64,000 nt of DNA from Armatimonadota bacterium (GCA_023511795.1 JAIMAU010000007.1:62001-126000), one strand, 5' to 3'; shown: positions 9,954 through 18,544, numbered from the stretch's first letter. Numbers and translations are program-made. The notes: a model not told the origin generated them from the letters alone.

Positions 9954-10010
9954 GAAGCATATCGCTGTATAATTCGGCCATTGCGAAAACGGTAGAGAAG
10001 GACTAATAGT

Positions 10011-10031
10011 GCCTGCCGCCTATTGGCAGGC
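10011..10031 (+). repeat. Short inverted repeat before ylqD
   Basis: GCCTGCC (10011-10017) and GGCAGGC (10025-10031) form a perfect 7-bp stem with a 7-nt loop, ending 14 nt before the ATG of the next gene. It lacks a T tract. It could modulate translation or be an RNA-processing site. Confidence 0.5.
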
Positions 10032-10045
10032 GAGTTGCTGCCAAA

Positions 10046-10450
10046 ATGTTAGTCAAACGCAGAGTTATTATAAAGGCGGTAGTTACTGAGAAGTTCAAGA
10101 AGCAACTGATTTCGCAGTTGGAACAGGCTCTTCAAGAGGTAAAACGCACACAACAGCAGATTGAAACTCAAGGTATGCGATATCTTGCGGAGCTAGAAGG
10201 AAGGGATCCAACGCAAGCAGTAGCTTTCGCTAGAAAACTCGAGCGCCAGAAGCGCAAGCAGGAGGCGGTAAGAGCGCGGCTAGACGAGGAGCTCTCAAAA
10301 GTCCGAATGCTTGAGTTGGGTGCTGAGCACCCCCAAGGGACGGTTGAGGGGTTGGTGGAGATAAATATAGGCGACAACATTAATGAAAAGCTTTGTGCCA
10401 CTGAATTGATTGTTGAAGACGGCTTTGTCAAGGAAATACGCAACCCCTGA
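10046..10450 (+). CDS. ylqD: YlqD-like protein
   Basis: 134 residues. A long central coiled coil (roughly residues 15-90, rich in Lys/Glu/Gln) is followed by a small C-terminal beta domain (VEGLVEINIGDN, IVEDGFVKEI), the pattern of Bacillus YlqD. The function of the family is unknown. Its position between khpA and rimM is the same as in Bacillus, which strengthens the assignment. Its TGA overlaps the rimM ATG (TGATG). Confidence 0.85.
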   Translation: MLVKRRVIIKAVVTEKFKKQLISQLEQALQEVKRTQQQIETQGMRYLAELEGRDPTQAVAFARKLERQKRKQEAVRARLDEELSKVRMLELGAEHPQGTVEGLVEINIGDNINEKLCATELIVEDGFVKEIRNP

Positions 10451-10971
10451 TGGCTAGCGACGAGTGGAACGTTCTTATAGGAGAAGTGGTTGCACCGTTT
10501 GGACGTAGGGGAGAAGTGAAGGTGCTCCCCTACACCGATTACCCAGAGCACTTTTTTGAGCTTAAGGAAGTTCGGCCAGACCGCGCCATAGAAGGGCAAA
10601 ACCTGAAAATTGAAGCAGTTCGACAGCATAAGAACCTTCTGCTCGTGAAGTTCGAAGGTTTTAACGATATTTCAGCTGCAGAGCGGCTTAGGGGAGCAAA
10701 GCTTTATATACGCGAGAAAGATCTAGTACCGCTTGGAAAAGACGAGTATTACATTCATGACATAATCGGACTTGAAGTGGTTACCCCCGAGGGGAAGAGC
10801 CTTGGCAAGGTTAAGGAGGTCATTCGTGGGCCAGCGAATGATGTGTACGTAACTGAGCGAGCGATGATCCCGGCCGTGAAGGAGTTCGTTACTAGCATCG
10901 ATCTCCGCGAAAAGCGAATAGTCGTGCGCCCTATTCCAGGAATGGTCGAGGAAAATGAAAATGAGAGTTGA
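10450..10971 (+). CDS. rimM: 16S rRNA processing protein RimM
   Basis: 173 residues. RimM binds ribosomal protein S19 and helps mature the 30S head. The N-terminal barrel ([21 protein letters not shown]) is followed by a PRC-barrel domain ([11 protein letters not shown]...[17 protein letters not shown]) and the usual MIPAVKEFV segment. The start codon overlaps the ylqD stop, indicating translational coupling; its end overlaps trmD. Confidence 0.96.
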   Translation: MASDEWNVLIGEVVAPFGRRGEVKVLPYTDYPEHFFELKEVRPDRAIEGQNLKIEAVRQHKNLLLVKFEGFNDISAAERLRGAKLYIREKDLVPLGKDEYYIHDIIGLEVVTPEGKSLGKVKEVIRGPANDVYVTERAMIPAVKEFVTSIDLREKRIVVRPIPGMVEENENES

Positions 10972-11707
10972 TGTTCTCACCATCTTTCCAGAAATGGTGC
11001 GCTGTGGAGTGGATTATAGCATTCTTAAGCGCGCCCAAGAGAACAATCTTCTCACGATTTGCGTACATAATATCAGAGATTTTGCGGAGGATAAACACAA
11101 AACCACCGACGAGCCGCCATATGGCGGGGGCGCCGGCATGGTAATGAAACCTGAGCCAATCTTTAAAGCTGCAGAGCATGTAAAAGCTGAATACTGGACT
11201 GACCAAAGCAGGATAATCCTGACCACGCCCCAAGGACAGCTTTTTAATCAAGAAAAAGCGGCCGAGCTATCAAAATGTCCTCATTTGGTTTTTATCTGCG
11301 GCCATTACGAAGGCGTGGATGAACGTGTCCGAGAGCATTTAGTAACAGATGAGCTCTCAATCGGAGATTATATTTTGACTGGCGGTGAACTGCCTGCGCT
11401 CGTCATGCTCGATGCAGTGGCAAGGTTAATTCCGGGCGTGTTGGGAACGGAGCAGTCTGCTCTTGAGGAATCGTTCTCGGAGGGTTTGCTCGAATACCCA
11501 CAGTATACTCGGCCGGTAGAATTTCGAGGCTGGCGGGTGCCAGATGTACTTCTATCCGGACATCATGCGGAAATTCAGAAATGGCGTCGCGTTCAATCGT
11601 TGAAACGAACGCTAGAGCGTCGGCCAGACCTTTTGGAAAAGGCACATCTTACTGAGGAAGATGTGCGAATCCTTGACGAACTGAGGAGGTCAAAGGATTC
11701 AAGGTAA
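10961..11707 (+). CDS. trmD: tRNA (guanine-N1)-methyltransferase TrmD
   Basis: 248 residues. It makes m1G37 in tRNAs using SAM. SPOUT/trefoil-knot motifs are clear: [12 protein letters not shown] start, [45 protein letters not shown]. Of two in-frame ATGs (10955, 10961) I prefer the second because GAGGA at 10948 is then 8 nt away and the N-terminus matches the family. It overlaps the end of rimM by 11 nt. Confidence 0.97.
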   Translation: MRVDVLTIFPEMVRCGVDYSILKRAQENNLLTICVHNIRDFAEDKHKTTDEPPYGGGAGMVMKPEPIFKAAEHVKAEYWTDQSRIILTTPQGQLFNQEKAAELSKCPHLVFICGHYEGVDERVREHLVTDELSIGDYILTGGELPALVMLDAVARLIPGVLGTEQSALEESFSEGLLEYPQYTRPVEFRGWRVPDVLLSGHHAEIQKWRRVQSLKRTLERRPDLLEKAHLTEEDVRILDELRRSKDSR

Positions 11708-11726
11708 AATCGGCAAAACTAGCCGA

Positions 11727-11760
11727 AAGCAAGAGTCTTTTTATTTAATTTAAAAGGCTC
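11727..11760 (+). promoter_or_regulatory. Hairpin in the rplS leader
   Basis: GAGTCTTTT and AAAAGGCTC pair over 9 bp (one G-U) around an AT loop in the 95-bp gap between trmD and rplS. L19 genes often carry autoregulatory leaders; calling this one is inference. Confidence 0.35.
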
Positions 11761-11802
11761 CTCTGCCATACTAACGCAGTACTAGCAAAAGGAGTAGTTG
11801 GA

Positions 11803-12156
11803 ATGTCTACAGTAATACAAGAGATTGAGAAGGAACAACTGAAAGCTGAAAAGCCAGAAATTAACGTTGGCGACACAGTTCGGGTCCATGTTCGGGTCAT
11901 CGAAGCTGGCAAAGAACGAATACAGGTTTTCGAAGGCATTGTTATCGCAAAGCGCCATGATTCAGTGCGGGAGACCTTTACGGTTCGTAAAATCTCCCAT
12001 GGCATTGGCGTTGAACGCACTTTCTTACTACATAGCCCCAGGATTGCTAAAATCGAGGTGGTGCGCAAAGGAAAGGTGCGCCGTGCAAAGCTCTTCTATC
12101 TGAGAGAGAAGGTAGGAAAAGCGACACGGATAAAGGAAGATAAGAACCGCGGATAA
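11803..12156 (+). CDS. rplS: Ribosomal protein bL19
   Basis: 117 residues, standard length. Family core is present: [54 protein letters not shown]. An AGGAG RBS lies about 9 nt before the ATG. Its stop overlaps the ATG of the following signal peptidase (TAATG), so the two are probably co-translated. Confidence 0.97.
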   Translation: MSTVIQEIEKEQLKAEKPEINVGDTVRVHVRVIEAGKERIQVFEGIVIAKRHDSVRETFTVRKISHGIGVERTFLLHSPRIAKIEVVRKGKVRRAKLFYLREKVGKATRIKEDKNRG

Positions 12157-12776
12157 TGGAGTGGCTGGCTAACCTAAAAATCGAATATGTCATAATCATA
12201 TCCGTTGTTTTACTTATACTTCGCCTATGGCTTGGCCGCTACAAAAACGTGACGGCAAAGTCGGCCGCTGAAATAGTCGAGTCGGTGCTAATTGCCATCG
12301 TACTCGTTTTCTTGATTATCCGGCCGTTCATAATCCAGGCGTTTTTCATTCCATCGGGATCGATGGAGCCTACCCTTTTGGTGCATGACCACATTTTGGT
12401 CAATAAATTCATTTATCGATTCAAGGAACCTCAGCGGGGGGATATAATCGTTTTCAAGGCGCCGGAGAATGCTACTACCGATGGAGTGGAGCGCGACTAC
12501 ATTAAACGGCTCATTGGCTTGCCAGGCGACGTAATAGAGGTTCGCAATGGTATACTTTATAGGAATGGCAAACCCGTCCGCGAGCCATACATCAAAGAGC
12601 CAATGGATTATGAGATGCCGCCGTTTAAAGTTCCGAAAGGGATGCTTTTCGTTATGGGTGACAATCGCAATGATAGCAACGACAGCCATAGGTGGGGTCC
12701 ACTCGATCGAAACCGTGTTCTCGGCAAGGCGTTAGTAATCTTCTGGCCGCCCAGCCGAATCGGAATTCCCCGCTGA
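12156..12776 (+). CDS. lepB: Type I signal peptidase (first of two tandem copies)
   Basis: 206 residues. It cleaves signal peptides from exported proteins at the outer face of the membrane. One N-terminal membrane segment (about residues 42-62) is followed by the catalytic box FFIPSGSMEPTL with the nucleophile Ser, the general-base Lys in YIKRLIGLPGD, and MGDNRNDSNDSHRWGPL. All catalytic boxes are intact. It is translationally coupled to rplS, and a paralog of identical length follows 72 bp later. Confidence 0.95.
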   Translation: MEWLANLKIEYVIIISVVLLILRLWLGRYKNVTAKSAAEIVESVLIAIVLVFLIIRPFIIQAFFIPSGSMEPTLLVHDHILVNKFIYRFKEPQRGDIIVFKAPENATTDGVERDYIKRLIGLPGDVIEVRNGILYRNGKPVREPYIKEPMDYEMPPFKVPKGMLFVMGDNRNDSNDSHRWGPLDRNRVLGKALVIFWPPSRIGIPR

Positions 12777-12848
12777 AAACCTTGCTCTGCTCGTCTAGCT
12801 GGAGGTCAACTAGCCGAAGGCGGTTGTAAAAGCAGGAGCCCACAGACA

Positions 12849-13469
12849 ATGGACTGGCTTGCAAATGTCAGAATTGAATATGTCGTCGCGGCAATTGTCA
12901 TACTTTTCATCGCGCGGTTGTGGCTTGCACGTTATAAGACTCCCATTGGTAAATCGGCCGCCGAGGTAGTTGAATCTGCCCTCGTAGCAATAATCCTTGT
13001 TTTCCTCATTATCCGTCCGTTTTTTATTCAGGTTTACACCATTCGGTCGGCTTCCATGGAGCCAACGCTTCGCGAAGGCGACCACATACTTCTAAATAAA
13101 CTTGTCTATCGCTTGCGGCCGCCAAGGAATGGAGAAATAATTGTATTTAGAGCGCCCAAAAGTTGGACTGCTGATGGGACCGAGAGGGAATTTATTAAGA
13201 GACTTGTTGGTGTGCCTGGTGACCTAATAGCAGTTAGAAATGGAAAACTGCTGCGAAATGGAAAACCGGTAGACGAACCATACATCAAAGAGCCGATGAA
13301 CTACGAAATGGACCCGATTCGTGTGCCCCGCGGCAAGCTCTTTGTGATGGGCGACAACCGAAACAACAGTAATGATAGCGTAAAAGAAGGCTTGCTAGAT
13401 TTGAAACGAGTTCTGGGGAAATCAATAGCCATATTTTGGCCGCCTAACCGAGCGAGAATAATAAAATAA
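12849..13469 (+). CDS. lepB: Type I signal peptidase (second tandem copy)
   Basis: 206 residues and clearly a duplicate of the preceding gene (same opening motif WLANVRIEYV, same spacing of boxes). The nucleophile box is TIRSASMEPTL and the Lys is in FIKRLVGVPGD, so it should be active. The box after MGDNRNNSNDS is VKEGLLD instead of the usual RWG-type sequence, so substrate choice may differ from its neighbour. An RBS (CAGGAG) lies at about 12833. Confidence 0.94.
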   Translation: MDWLANVRIEYVVAAIVILFIARLWLARYKTPIGKSAAEVVESALVAIILVFLIIRPFFIQVYTIRSASMEPTLREGDHILLNKLVYRLRPPRNGEIIVFRAPKSWTADGTEREFIKRLVGVPGDLIAVRNGKLLRNGKPVDEPYIKEPMNYEMDPIRVPRGKLFVMGDNRNNSNDSVKEGLLDLKRVLGKSIAIFWPPNRARIIK

Positions 13470-13552
13470 TTTGCTAACAAAACTGTATTGTTACGTATAG
13501 TTGAAAGCCTAACGTAAAATGAGAAAATTTGGGCAAGGATGATAAGTTAGGG

Positions 13553-14233
13553 ATGGAGGAAAGCCAAGATTCCGCGGACTTGTGGCATTACGAGCGAGCA
13601 GTCCGGGCACAAGGTTATCGCATTGTCGCCGGCGTTGATGAATCAGGCCGAGGGCCGCTTGCTGGACCGGTGGTTGCGGCTGCGGTAATTCTTCCTTTCG
13701 AATGTGATATCGGCGGCATATACGATTCAAAGCAACTTTCTCCAGCAAATCGCGAGGCAGCTTACGAAAAAATTCTAAGCATTGCTCTAGGCGTTGGGGT
13801 TGGCGTTGTGGATGCCGACGAAATAGACCGCTTAAATATCCTTCAAGCTACTTATCAGGCAATGCGAATCGCCATTGGCAAGCTGACCACTGCTGCCGAT
13901 ATCTTTCTGGTGGATGGTTATCCAATTCGCAATTTCGAGTTTCCACAAGTCGGCATAATTGACGGCGATTGCAAGAGCGCAAGTATAGCAGCTGCTTCTA
14001 TAATCGCAAAAGTCACGAGAGACCGCATTATGCTGAACTATGACCGATTGTATCCTCAATATGGCTTTGCTAAACACAAAGGCTACCCTACGGAAGAGCA
14101 TTTGCGAAACCTTGCCATTTATGGGCCTTGCGATATCCATAGGAAAACGTTCGGCCCCGTGGCGGAGGAGTTAAACCTTCTATGGGCACGGCAAGATCTG
14201 CTCTCGGCAGAGCAGGCGAAGAAAGAGCTATAA
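13553..14233 (+). CDS. rnhB: Ribonuclease HII
   Basis: 226 residues. It cuts RNA in RNA-DNA hybrids, including single ribonucleotides in DNA. The signature GVDESGRGPLAGPVVAAAV supplies Asp and Glu of the active site; YDSKQLS, LVDG and the SASIAAASIIAKVTRD block are present. The ATG at 13553 is preferred; a TTG at 13529 in the same frame is possible, and neither has a strong RBS. The 3' end overlaps yraN by 52 nt. Confidence 0.95.
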   Translation: MEESQDSADLWHYERAVRAQGYRIVAGVDESGRGPLAGPVVAAAVILPFECDIGGIYDSKQLSPANREAAYEKILSIALGVGVGVVDADEIDRLNILQATYQAMRIAIGKLTTAADIFLVDGYPIRNFEFPQVGIIDGDCKSASIAAASIIAKVTRDRIMLNYDRLYPQYGFAKHKGYPTEEHLRNLAIYGPCDIHRKTFGPVAEELNLLWARQDLLSAEQAKKEL

Positions 14234-14553
14234 AACATTTAGAGTCAATTGGCTATAAGGTTGTTGAGAGAAATTTCCGATGTAGTGGCGGCGAAATTGA
14301 CGCAATCGCCTACGACGGAAGCGACCTGGTATTCATTGAGGTCAAAGCCAGACGAAGCACTTCATTTGGCTATCCTTCTGAGGCTGTTGACTCTTTGAAA
14401 CAAGCGAAGTTGATACGCTCAGCAGAGATATACCTTGCCGATCGCAGCTTGGGGGAGGTTGGCGCGCGCTTTGACATTGTAGAAGTCTATTTTGAAAGAG
14501 GAAAACTAGTAAGAATAGAGGTTATCAAGGGCGCTTTTATGGAGGACCGCTGA
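14182..14553 (+). CDS. yraN: YraN/UPF0102 family nuclease-like protein
   Basis: 123 residues, normal length. It has the family pattern GRAGEERAIKHLESIGYKVVERNFRC, GGEIDAIAYDG and FIEVKARR, an Endonuclease-like fold related to Holliday-junction resolvases; the precise role is not established. It starts inside rnhB behind a GGAGGAG sequence at 14163, the common rnhB-yraN arrangement. Confidence 0.93.
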   Translation: MGTARSALGRAGEERAIKHLESIGYKVVERNFRCSGGEIDAIAYDGSDLVFIEVKARRSTSFGYPSEAVDSLKQAKLIRSAEIYLADRSLGEVGARFDIVEVYFERGKLVRIEVIKGAFMEDR

Positions 14554-14555
14554 GC

Positions 14556-14783
14556 ATGAACTATGAAGTTCGAGAAGGGAAGGAACGGCTGCCTGAAGAG
14601 GAAGATATCTACGGAGTTAATGAAAGTACGGAGAACGAATATGATTATGAATTCTGGATGCCCCATGAGGCAAAGCTTCGCCGCCGCAAGACACGCCTGC
14701 GCGCTCTTGCCGTTATTGTCATCCTCGCCTTTGTCATTACAATAGGATTTTTCGAGATTATACAGTTCCTATTGAATAGATGA
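14556..14783 (+). CDS. Small acidic single-pass membrane protein
   Basis: 75 residues, no family recognised. Acidic N-terminal half, a basic patch (LRRRKTRLR, about residues 41-49) and one C-terminal membrane helix (about 50-70), so the N-terminus is probably cytoplasmic. It begins 2 nt after the yraN stop and ends the operon. Real on account of spacing and composition, but the function is unknown. Confidence 0.7.
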   Translation: MNYEVREGKERLPEEEDIYGVNESTENEYDYEFWMPHEAKLRRRKTRLRALAVIVILAFVITIGFFEIIQFLLNR

Positions 14784-14850
14784 TACCCCTTTTATAAGCC
14801 GCCAGCTTAAAAGTTCTGTCGTAGGTTAAAAGCATTGGGAAAAACGCTTA

Positions 14851-16149
14851 CTAAAGCACACGCAAAACTTGTTGAGCAAGAGAGTCCATGGCAGGCGCAA
14901 TGTTTGGTGGAATTTTCTCAAAGCGTTTGTGCTCAAAGTCTCCCGAGTAGAGGACTGCCACAAAGTTACCTTTGCGAAAAATTAGGCGGATGTTACCGTT
15001 TTTATCGTCGGCGGAGTATGTTTCGTCTCCAATTATTCTTCCTTCAAGAGAGCGGTTGGTCCAGGGAAATGAAGACCACTCGGCCCCTGGGAGAGAAAGC
15101 TTTCTTAGCGCGGAAATCGCCCATTTAGCATGGTCCGCGGTGGAGAAAAAGTAATAACATGCGACAAAGCCGTATTCAAACCTCCGCGGGTCGCCAACTT
15201 CATAGTCTGCTGATACCATGCAATCATTTGCATAAGCTAGAAGAACGTCGCGAGAGAAACCGGCGTGATGTGCATTTATTTGTGCAAACTCATATGATAG
15301 CGGAAATTCGCGTCTAAAACCGGGAACCGTGATTTGGGCGCAGTATATTTTTGTAGCCAGGCGCCTAGCTTGTGCATGTTGATTAGCTTTTTCTATTAGC
15401 TTATCGAACCCAGGCAGAGTGCGAACTTTTTCAAAAAGCCTGCTATTTGTTGCGGCATTAATCCATCCTTGAATCCGGACATTTTGGCTTCCGTCCCCGG
15501 CGCCTACACCAATTATGAATGGATGGTTGAAAAGGCTAGAGAGATATTCATATGCCTTGCCAGCTTCCCCATCGCGCGCTTTGCAAACCGCGGCATCGAA
15601 GTATATTTCAGGCCTACGTACCGCAGCTTTATACTTAATGGCTTTCTCATATTCGCGGGCTGCGGAGGAGTAATCTCCCTTCTTGCGGTAAAGTTCGGCA
15701 AGCCTTACTCGCAAAAAAACCTGCCTGGTAGAAGTAAAACCTGAGTTCAGGTTTCTAGTGTAGTAGTCTATTGCTGCGTCGTAGTCGCCCAAGTCCTCAT
15801 ACAATTCTGCTAAAGCCGAGTTGATTCGTCTCTTAATAAACGCGGATTCCTTGCTAGATTCAGAAAACTTCAAACCACTCTTGAATACTCCCACGGCAGC
15901 CTTGTGCTTCCCTTGCTGTGCAAGCGATTCACCTAGCAGAAAATATACGCTAGGGTTGCGTGGTTGAATTTTAAGACACTCACGCATTAACCTTTCGGCC
16001 TCTCGAGGTTCTGCCTCGAGTGCAAGGCGAAAATACTCTCTTGTTTTCTCTTTAATTTTTTGGGCTTTGAAGTAATAAAAGACTCCCAAAATAGCTACAA
16101 AGGCGACAATAACAACACTTACTTTTTGCTTTTTGGACATAGGCTTCAC
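14851..16149 (-). CDS. Membrane-anchored TPR protein
   Basis: 432 residues. The GTG at 16149 is preferred because AAAGGAAA lies 4-7 nt upstream; an ATG at 16140 is the alternative. A short basic N-terminus and one membrane segment (VSVVIVAFVAILGVFYYF) are followed by about four TPR-like repeats (VYFLLGESLAQQGKHKAAVGVF; ALAELYEDLGDYDAAIDYY; AELYRKKGDYSSAAREYEKA) and a C-terminal domain I do not recognise. Probably a scaffold facing the periplasm. It converges on the rnhB operon. Confidence 0.85.
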   Translation of the reverse strand: MKPMSKKQKVSVVIVAFVAILGVFYYFKAQKIKEKTREYFRLALEAEPREAERLMRECLKIQPRNPSVYFLLGESLAQQGKHKAAVGVFKSGLKFSESSKESAFIKRRINSALAELYEDLGDYDAAIDYYTRNLNSGFTSTRQVFLRVRLAELYRKKGDYSSAAREYEKAIKYKAAVRRPEIYFDAAVCKARDGEAGKAYEYLSSLFNHPFIIGVGAGDGSQNVRIQGWINAATNSRLFEKVRTLPGFDKLIEKANQHAQARRLATKIYCAQITVPGFRREFPLSYEFAQINAHHAGFSRDVLLAYANDCMVSADYEVGDPRRFEYGFVACYYFFSTADHAKWAISALRKLSLPGAEWSSFPWTNRSLEGRIIGDETYSADDKNGNIRLIFRKGNFVAVLYSGDFEHKRFEKIPPNIAPAMDSLAQQVLRVL

Positions 16150-16262
16150 TTAGTTTCCTTTTAATTAAAAATTTCTTAGCATTACGCAAAATAAAGTCTA
16201 TTTCTATTAGCTATGACGAATTGGCTTGCCCTGCGGTTTCAAAAACACGCGGCTTGTTCGAT

Positions 16263-16538
16263 TTACCGTGAGGGCATCGGATGAATCCCTTGGATTTCAA
16301 CATCCGCGGAATTAAGCGCGCGTTCGACATCAGCAACTCGTGTCCATTCGAATCGTGCTGCCACACCGCAGTCGCTTGATAAACTGCGTGGTATGGGAAT
16401 GAGGCGGCACTCAATCCCAGCCTTAAGGAGAATTTTCTCAGCACGGAATGCCGAGGATTGACTGTGAAAGAGTACCACCCCGTATTTTTCCAATTTTTGT
16501 TTCTCCTTTTCGATTGCTTTAGCTGTGCCGTGGGTCAT
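16263..16538 (-). CDS. DUF3343 protein (putative Se/S carrier-like)
   Basis: 91 residues from the ATG at 16538. The segment YGVVLFHSQSSAFRAEKILLKAGIECRLIPIPRSLSSDCG matches DUF3343, a small family found beside YedE/YedF in selenium-using bacteria. It overlaps the TusA-like gene by ATGA, so the two are coupled. A role in carrying reduced selenium or sulfur is inference from family and context. Confidence 0.88.
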   Translation of the reverse strand: MTHGTAKAIEKEKQKLEKYGVVLFHSQSSAFRAEKILLKAGIECRLIPIPRSLSSDCGVAARFEWTRVADVERALNSADVEIQGIHPMPSR

Positions 16539-16756
16539 TTTGATATTGTTAATCGGAACTCGCCAGAGCCAATGTCTTCGATGATGACATTCCATCCGGA
16601 ACTTTTGGCGATTCGCTCCACGTTATCCCGTGCAGCATATGAGTCAACTATTATCTCTATTTTTCCACGTTCACGATCCTTGATTGCCCTTTTTGCCATC
16701 ATTGCAGGTATCGGACAAGATAGCCCGCGTGCATCAAGTTCGATTGAGTCGCTCAT
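16535..16756 (-). CDS. TusA/SirA-like sulfurtransferase (YedF-type)
   Basis: 73 residues. The family signature is complete (LDARGLSCPIPAMMAKRAI, with the CPxP cysteine). These proteins pass persulfide or, in YedF relatives, selenium-type groups. It has only the TusA domain; YedF proteins often carry TusA fused to a DsrE-like domain, and here DUF3343 is a separate downstream gene. Its ATG overlaps the TAA of the transporter gene. Confidence 0.93.
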   Translation of the reverse strand: MSDSIELDARGLSCPIPAMMAKRAIKDRERGKIEIIVDSYAARDNVERIAKSSGWNVIIEDIGSGEFRLTISK

Positions 16757-17874
16757 TAAAGATCCTCCTTGGATTTCTTTACTTCGCGCATCGTCAGGCC
16801 AATAACAGTGCAAAATACTAGCCCAATGACGAGCGCCCAGGGTCCAAATGCACCTGGTCCTTTTGGCGAGCTGGCGAGTGAGAAGTTATGTGCAAAGCCA
16901 GCTCCTACCAACATCCCGAGTACAAAAATGCCAGCATCACCATCGCCTTCACCGGATAGGAAAATTTGGCGTCCCGGGCACCCACCTGCAAGTGTGAACG
17001 ACAATCCGGCAAGGAGCATCCCGCCAAAGTTAAAAGGTTGATTCGTATGCGCTACTGGTTGCTGGGCGAATCCTGGCTTGAACTGTCCAAGGGCTACATT
17101 GGTTATTAACGCAGTGGCAATAAGTGCCAGAATTCCACTAAAGAGATGTGCATCCCTAAGAAGAACGAGGTCTCGTAGTGCACCAACCGTACAGAATCTC
17201 GACCGCTGTCCAAGTAATCCAATCAGAGCTCCTGCCGCAAGAGAGATGAGAATGGGCGCATGCATGCTCCCAGGTCCTTCCACGGATAAAAACACGGGGC
17301 CAGTCGGTTTTCCACTGGGGTCGAACCCTAGCTTAGGTTCGGTAATTAAAAGTATAAGCAATCCAATTGCAACTAGCGGCATCATCCATCCCAAGGCTAC
17401 TGGCGCTGGTTTGCTCCTTCCAAGGTTGAATCCAGATTTCACGAAGGCTGTGCCGAGCAGTACTCCGGCGAATAGCCCTGCAATTCCAAAAATTGCATTC
17501 CAATCGCCGCCGGAAAGCCTTAGGTATGCGCGCCATGGGCATCCAAGGAACATAAGCGCCCCTATCATTGAAAACGCTCCGAGAAAAAAACGTACAATGG
17601 GCGAAGAGCCGGTCCGTGGTTTGAATTCTCGGAAGACTAAAGCCGCGACTAACGATCCGAGAATGAAACCTATTATTTCCGGGCGGATGTACTGAACCAC
17701 CGATACTCGATGGAGCCCGAGAGAACCGGCAATATCGCGGGTGAAGCATGCAACGCAAATTCCCATATTGCCAGGGTTGCCACTTCTTACCAATACCGGG
17801 GCGAGTACCCCAACGGCAATACCTGTGATGATTGGTCCTGAGCTTGAACTTAGAAACCGACGAAAAGAAAGCAT
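16756..17874 (-). CDS. yedE: YedE family putative selenium transporter (YeeE/YedE)
   Basis: 372 residues and about ten membrane segments. The duplicated YeeE/YedE half-motifs are present: MFLGCPWRAYLRL, LGQRSRFCTVGALRD, LAGGCPGRQIFLSGEGDGDAG. The first of three overlapping genes, yedE-tusA-DUF3343, an arrangement strongly linked to selenium metabolism. Transport of selenium species rather than sulfur is inferred from that context. A structured leader lies immediately upstream. Confidence 0.93.
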   Translation of the reverse strand: MLSFRRFLSSSSGPIITGIAVGVLAPVLVRSGNPGNMGICVACFTRDIAGSLGLHRVSVVQYIRPEIIGFILGSLVAALVFREFKPRTGSSPIVRFFLGAFSMIGALMFLGCPWRAYLRLSGGDWNAIFGIAGLFAGVLLGTAFVKSGFNLGRSKPAPVALGWMMPLVAIGLLILLITEPKLGFDPSGKPTGPVFLSVEGPGSMHAPILISLAAGALIGLLGQRSRFCTVGALRDLVLLRDAHLFSGILALIATALITNVALGQFKPGFAQQPVAHTNQPFNFGGMLLAGLSFTLAGGCPGRQIFLSGEGDGDAGIFVLGMLVGAGFAHNFSLASSPKGPGAFGPWALVIGLVFCTVIGLTMREVKKSKEDL

Positions 17875-17902
17875 AGCTAGGCTCCTTTCAAATTAGGTTT
17901 AG

Positions 17903-17977
17903 GCTGCCACAACCGGCACGAAAGGAGCAAGAGGTTGTTCAACTTAAGAAGAAGGGTATCCGGCCGGAAACGGCAGC
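17903..17977 (-). promoter_or_regulatory. Candidate structured leader of the selenium cluster
   Basis: Two nested inverted repeats pair GCTGCC (17977-17972, minus strand) with GGCAGC (17908-17903) and CCGG (17967-17964) with CCGG (17916-17913), separated by symmetrical 4-nt internal loops. The stem ends about 28 nt before the yedE ATG. I do not recognise a riboswitch class. Confidence 0.4.
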
Positions 17978-18242
17978 ATTATTCTGTAATTTGATTTTTG
18001 AACGCAACACGTGCGCCGTTGTTGAGGAATATCAAGTCTTTCTATATGCTGGCACGGTTTCCGACCCCCTTCCGGATGGTGTTTGTGGGATTTAATTTGG
18101 CACTATTATATTATGGAATTGTCGGTATATACAATGCCGGCTAATGAGGTATAAGGCTTTATGGAATGCTGCAAGTATTTGTTTTTGTGGTGGCTGAATT
18201 GAGGGTGTGTTGACTAATTTATAGGCTAATCAACTAGAGTAA
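17978..18242. other. Intergenic region upstream of yedE, no gene seen
   Basis: No credible reading frame. On the minus strand TTGCGT followed 18 nt later by AATAAT (about 18000-17970) is a weak promoter candidate for yedE. The right part is AT-rich. Confidence 0.4.
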
Positions 18243-18318
18243 TGGTGAGCCCGGTGCGAATCGAACGCACGACCCACGCCTTAAAAGGGCGTTGCTCTGC
18301 CGACTGAGCTACGGGCCC
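18243..18318 (-). tRNA. tRNA-Lys (UUU)
   Basis: A complete cloverleaf can be read on the minus strand: acceptor GGGCCCG/CGGGCTC, D arm GCTCAGTCGGCAGAGC, anticodon stem ACGCC/GGCGT with loop CTTTTAA (anticodon TTT), T arm GTGCG-TTCGATT-CGCAC, discriminator A, and an encoded CCA (18245-18243). Confidence 0.97.
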
Positions 18319-18334
18319 ACATTGGTGAACACAT

Positions 18335-18364
18335 AATTATACCACATGTGGTATAAAATAATCA
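18335..18364 (-). promoter_or_regulatory. Promoter of tRNA-Lys
   Basis: TTGATT and TATAAT on the minus strand, 18 bp apart; the start would be about 10 nt before the tRNA 5' end at 18318. The -10 box is consensus and overlaps the palindrome. Confidence 0.6.
18337..18356. repeat. 20-bp perfect palindrome in the tRNA-Lys promoter
   Basis: The sequence centred on ACCACATGTGGT is perfectly self-complementary over 20 bp. On the minus strand its last bases form the TATAAT -10 box of the tRNA gene, so a bound protein would block it. Binding is inference. Confidence 0.6.
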
Positions 18365-18450
18365 ATAGTTTAGATTTCGCGGAAAACAATAAATGTGTGG
18401 AAATCGCGCCATGTTCAGGAGGAAGCTTTTTAGGTAAAAGGGTAGCATGC

Positions 18451-18479
18451 TTGACGGCGTTGAAAAATCATGCTAAATT
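18451..18479 (+). promoter_or_regulatory. Promoter of ftsY
   Basis: TTGACG (18451-18456), 17-bp spacer, TAAATT (18474-18479). It covers the upstream in-frame ATG at 18470, so translation should begin at 18545. Confidence 0.6.
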
Positions 18480-18492
18480 TCATAGTAAGTCG

Positions 18493-18519
18493 CCCCGACT
18501 TTGTCGGGGTATTTTTATT
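18493..18519 (+). terminator. Terminator-like hairpin in the ftsY leader
   Basis: CCCCGAC (18493-18499) pairs perfectly with GTCGGGG (18503-18509), followed by TATTTTTATT. It is a textbook intrinsic-terminator shape but starts only a few nucleotides after the predicted ftsY transcription start and 26 nt before its ATG. It may be an attenuator or a 5' stabilising hairpin, or it may end transcripts from upstream. Confidence 0.6.
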
Positions 18520-18544
18520 GCGTAAAGTTGGGATCGATTGCTAT

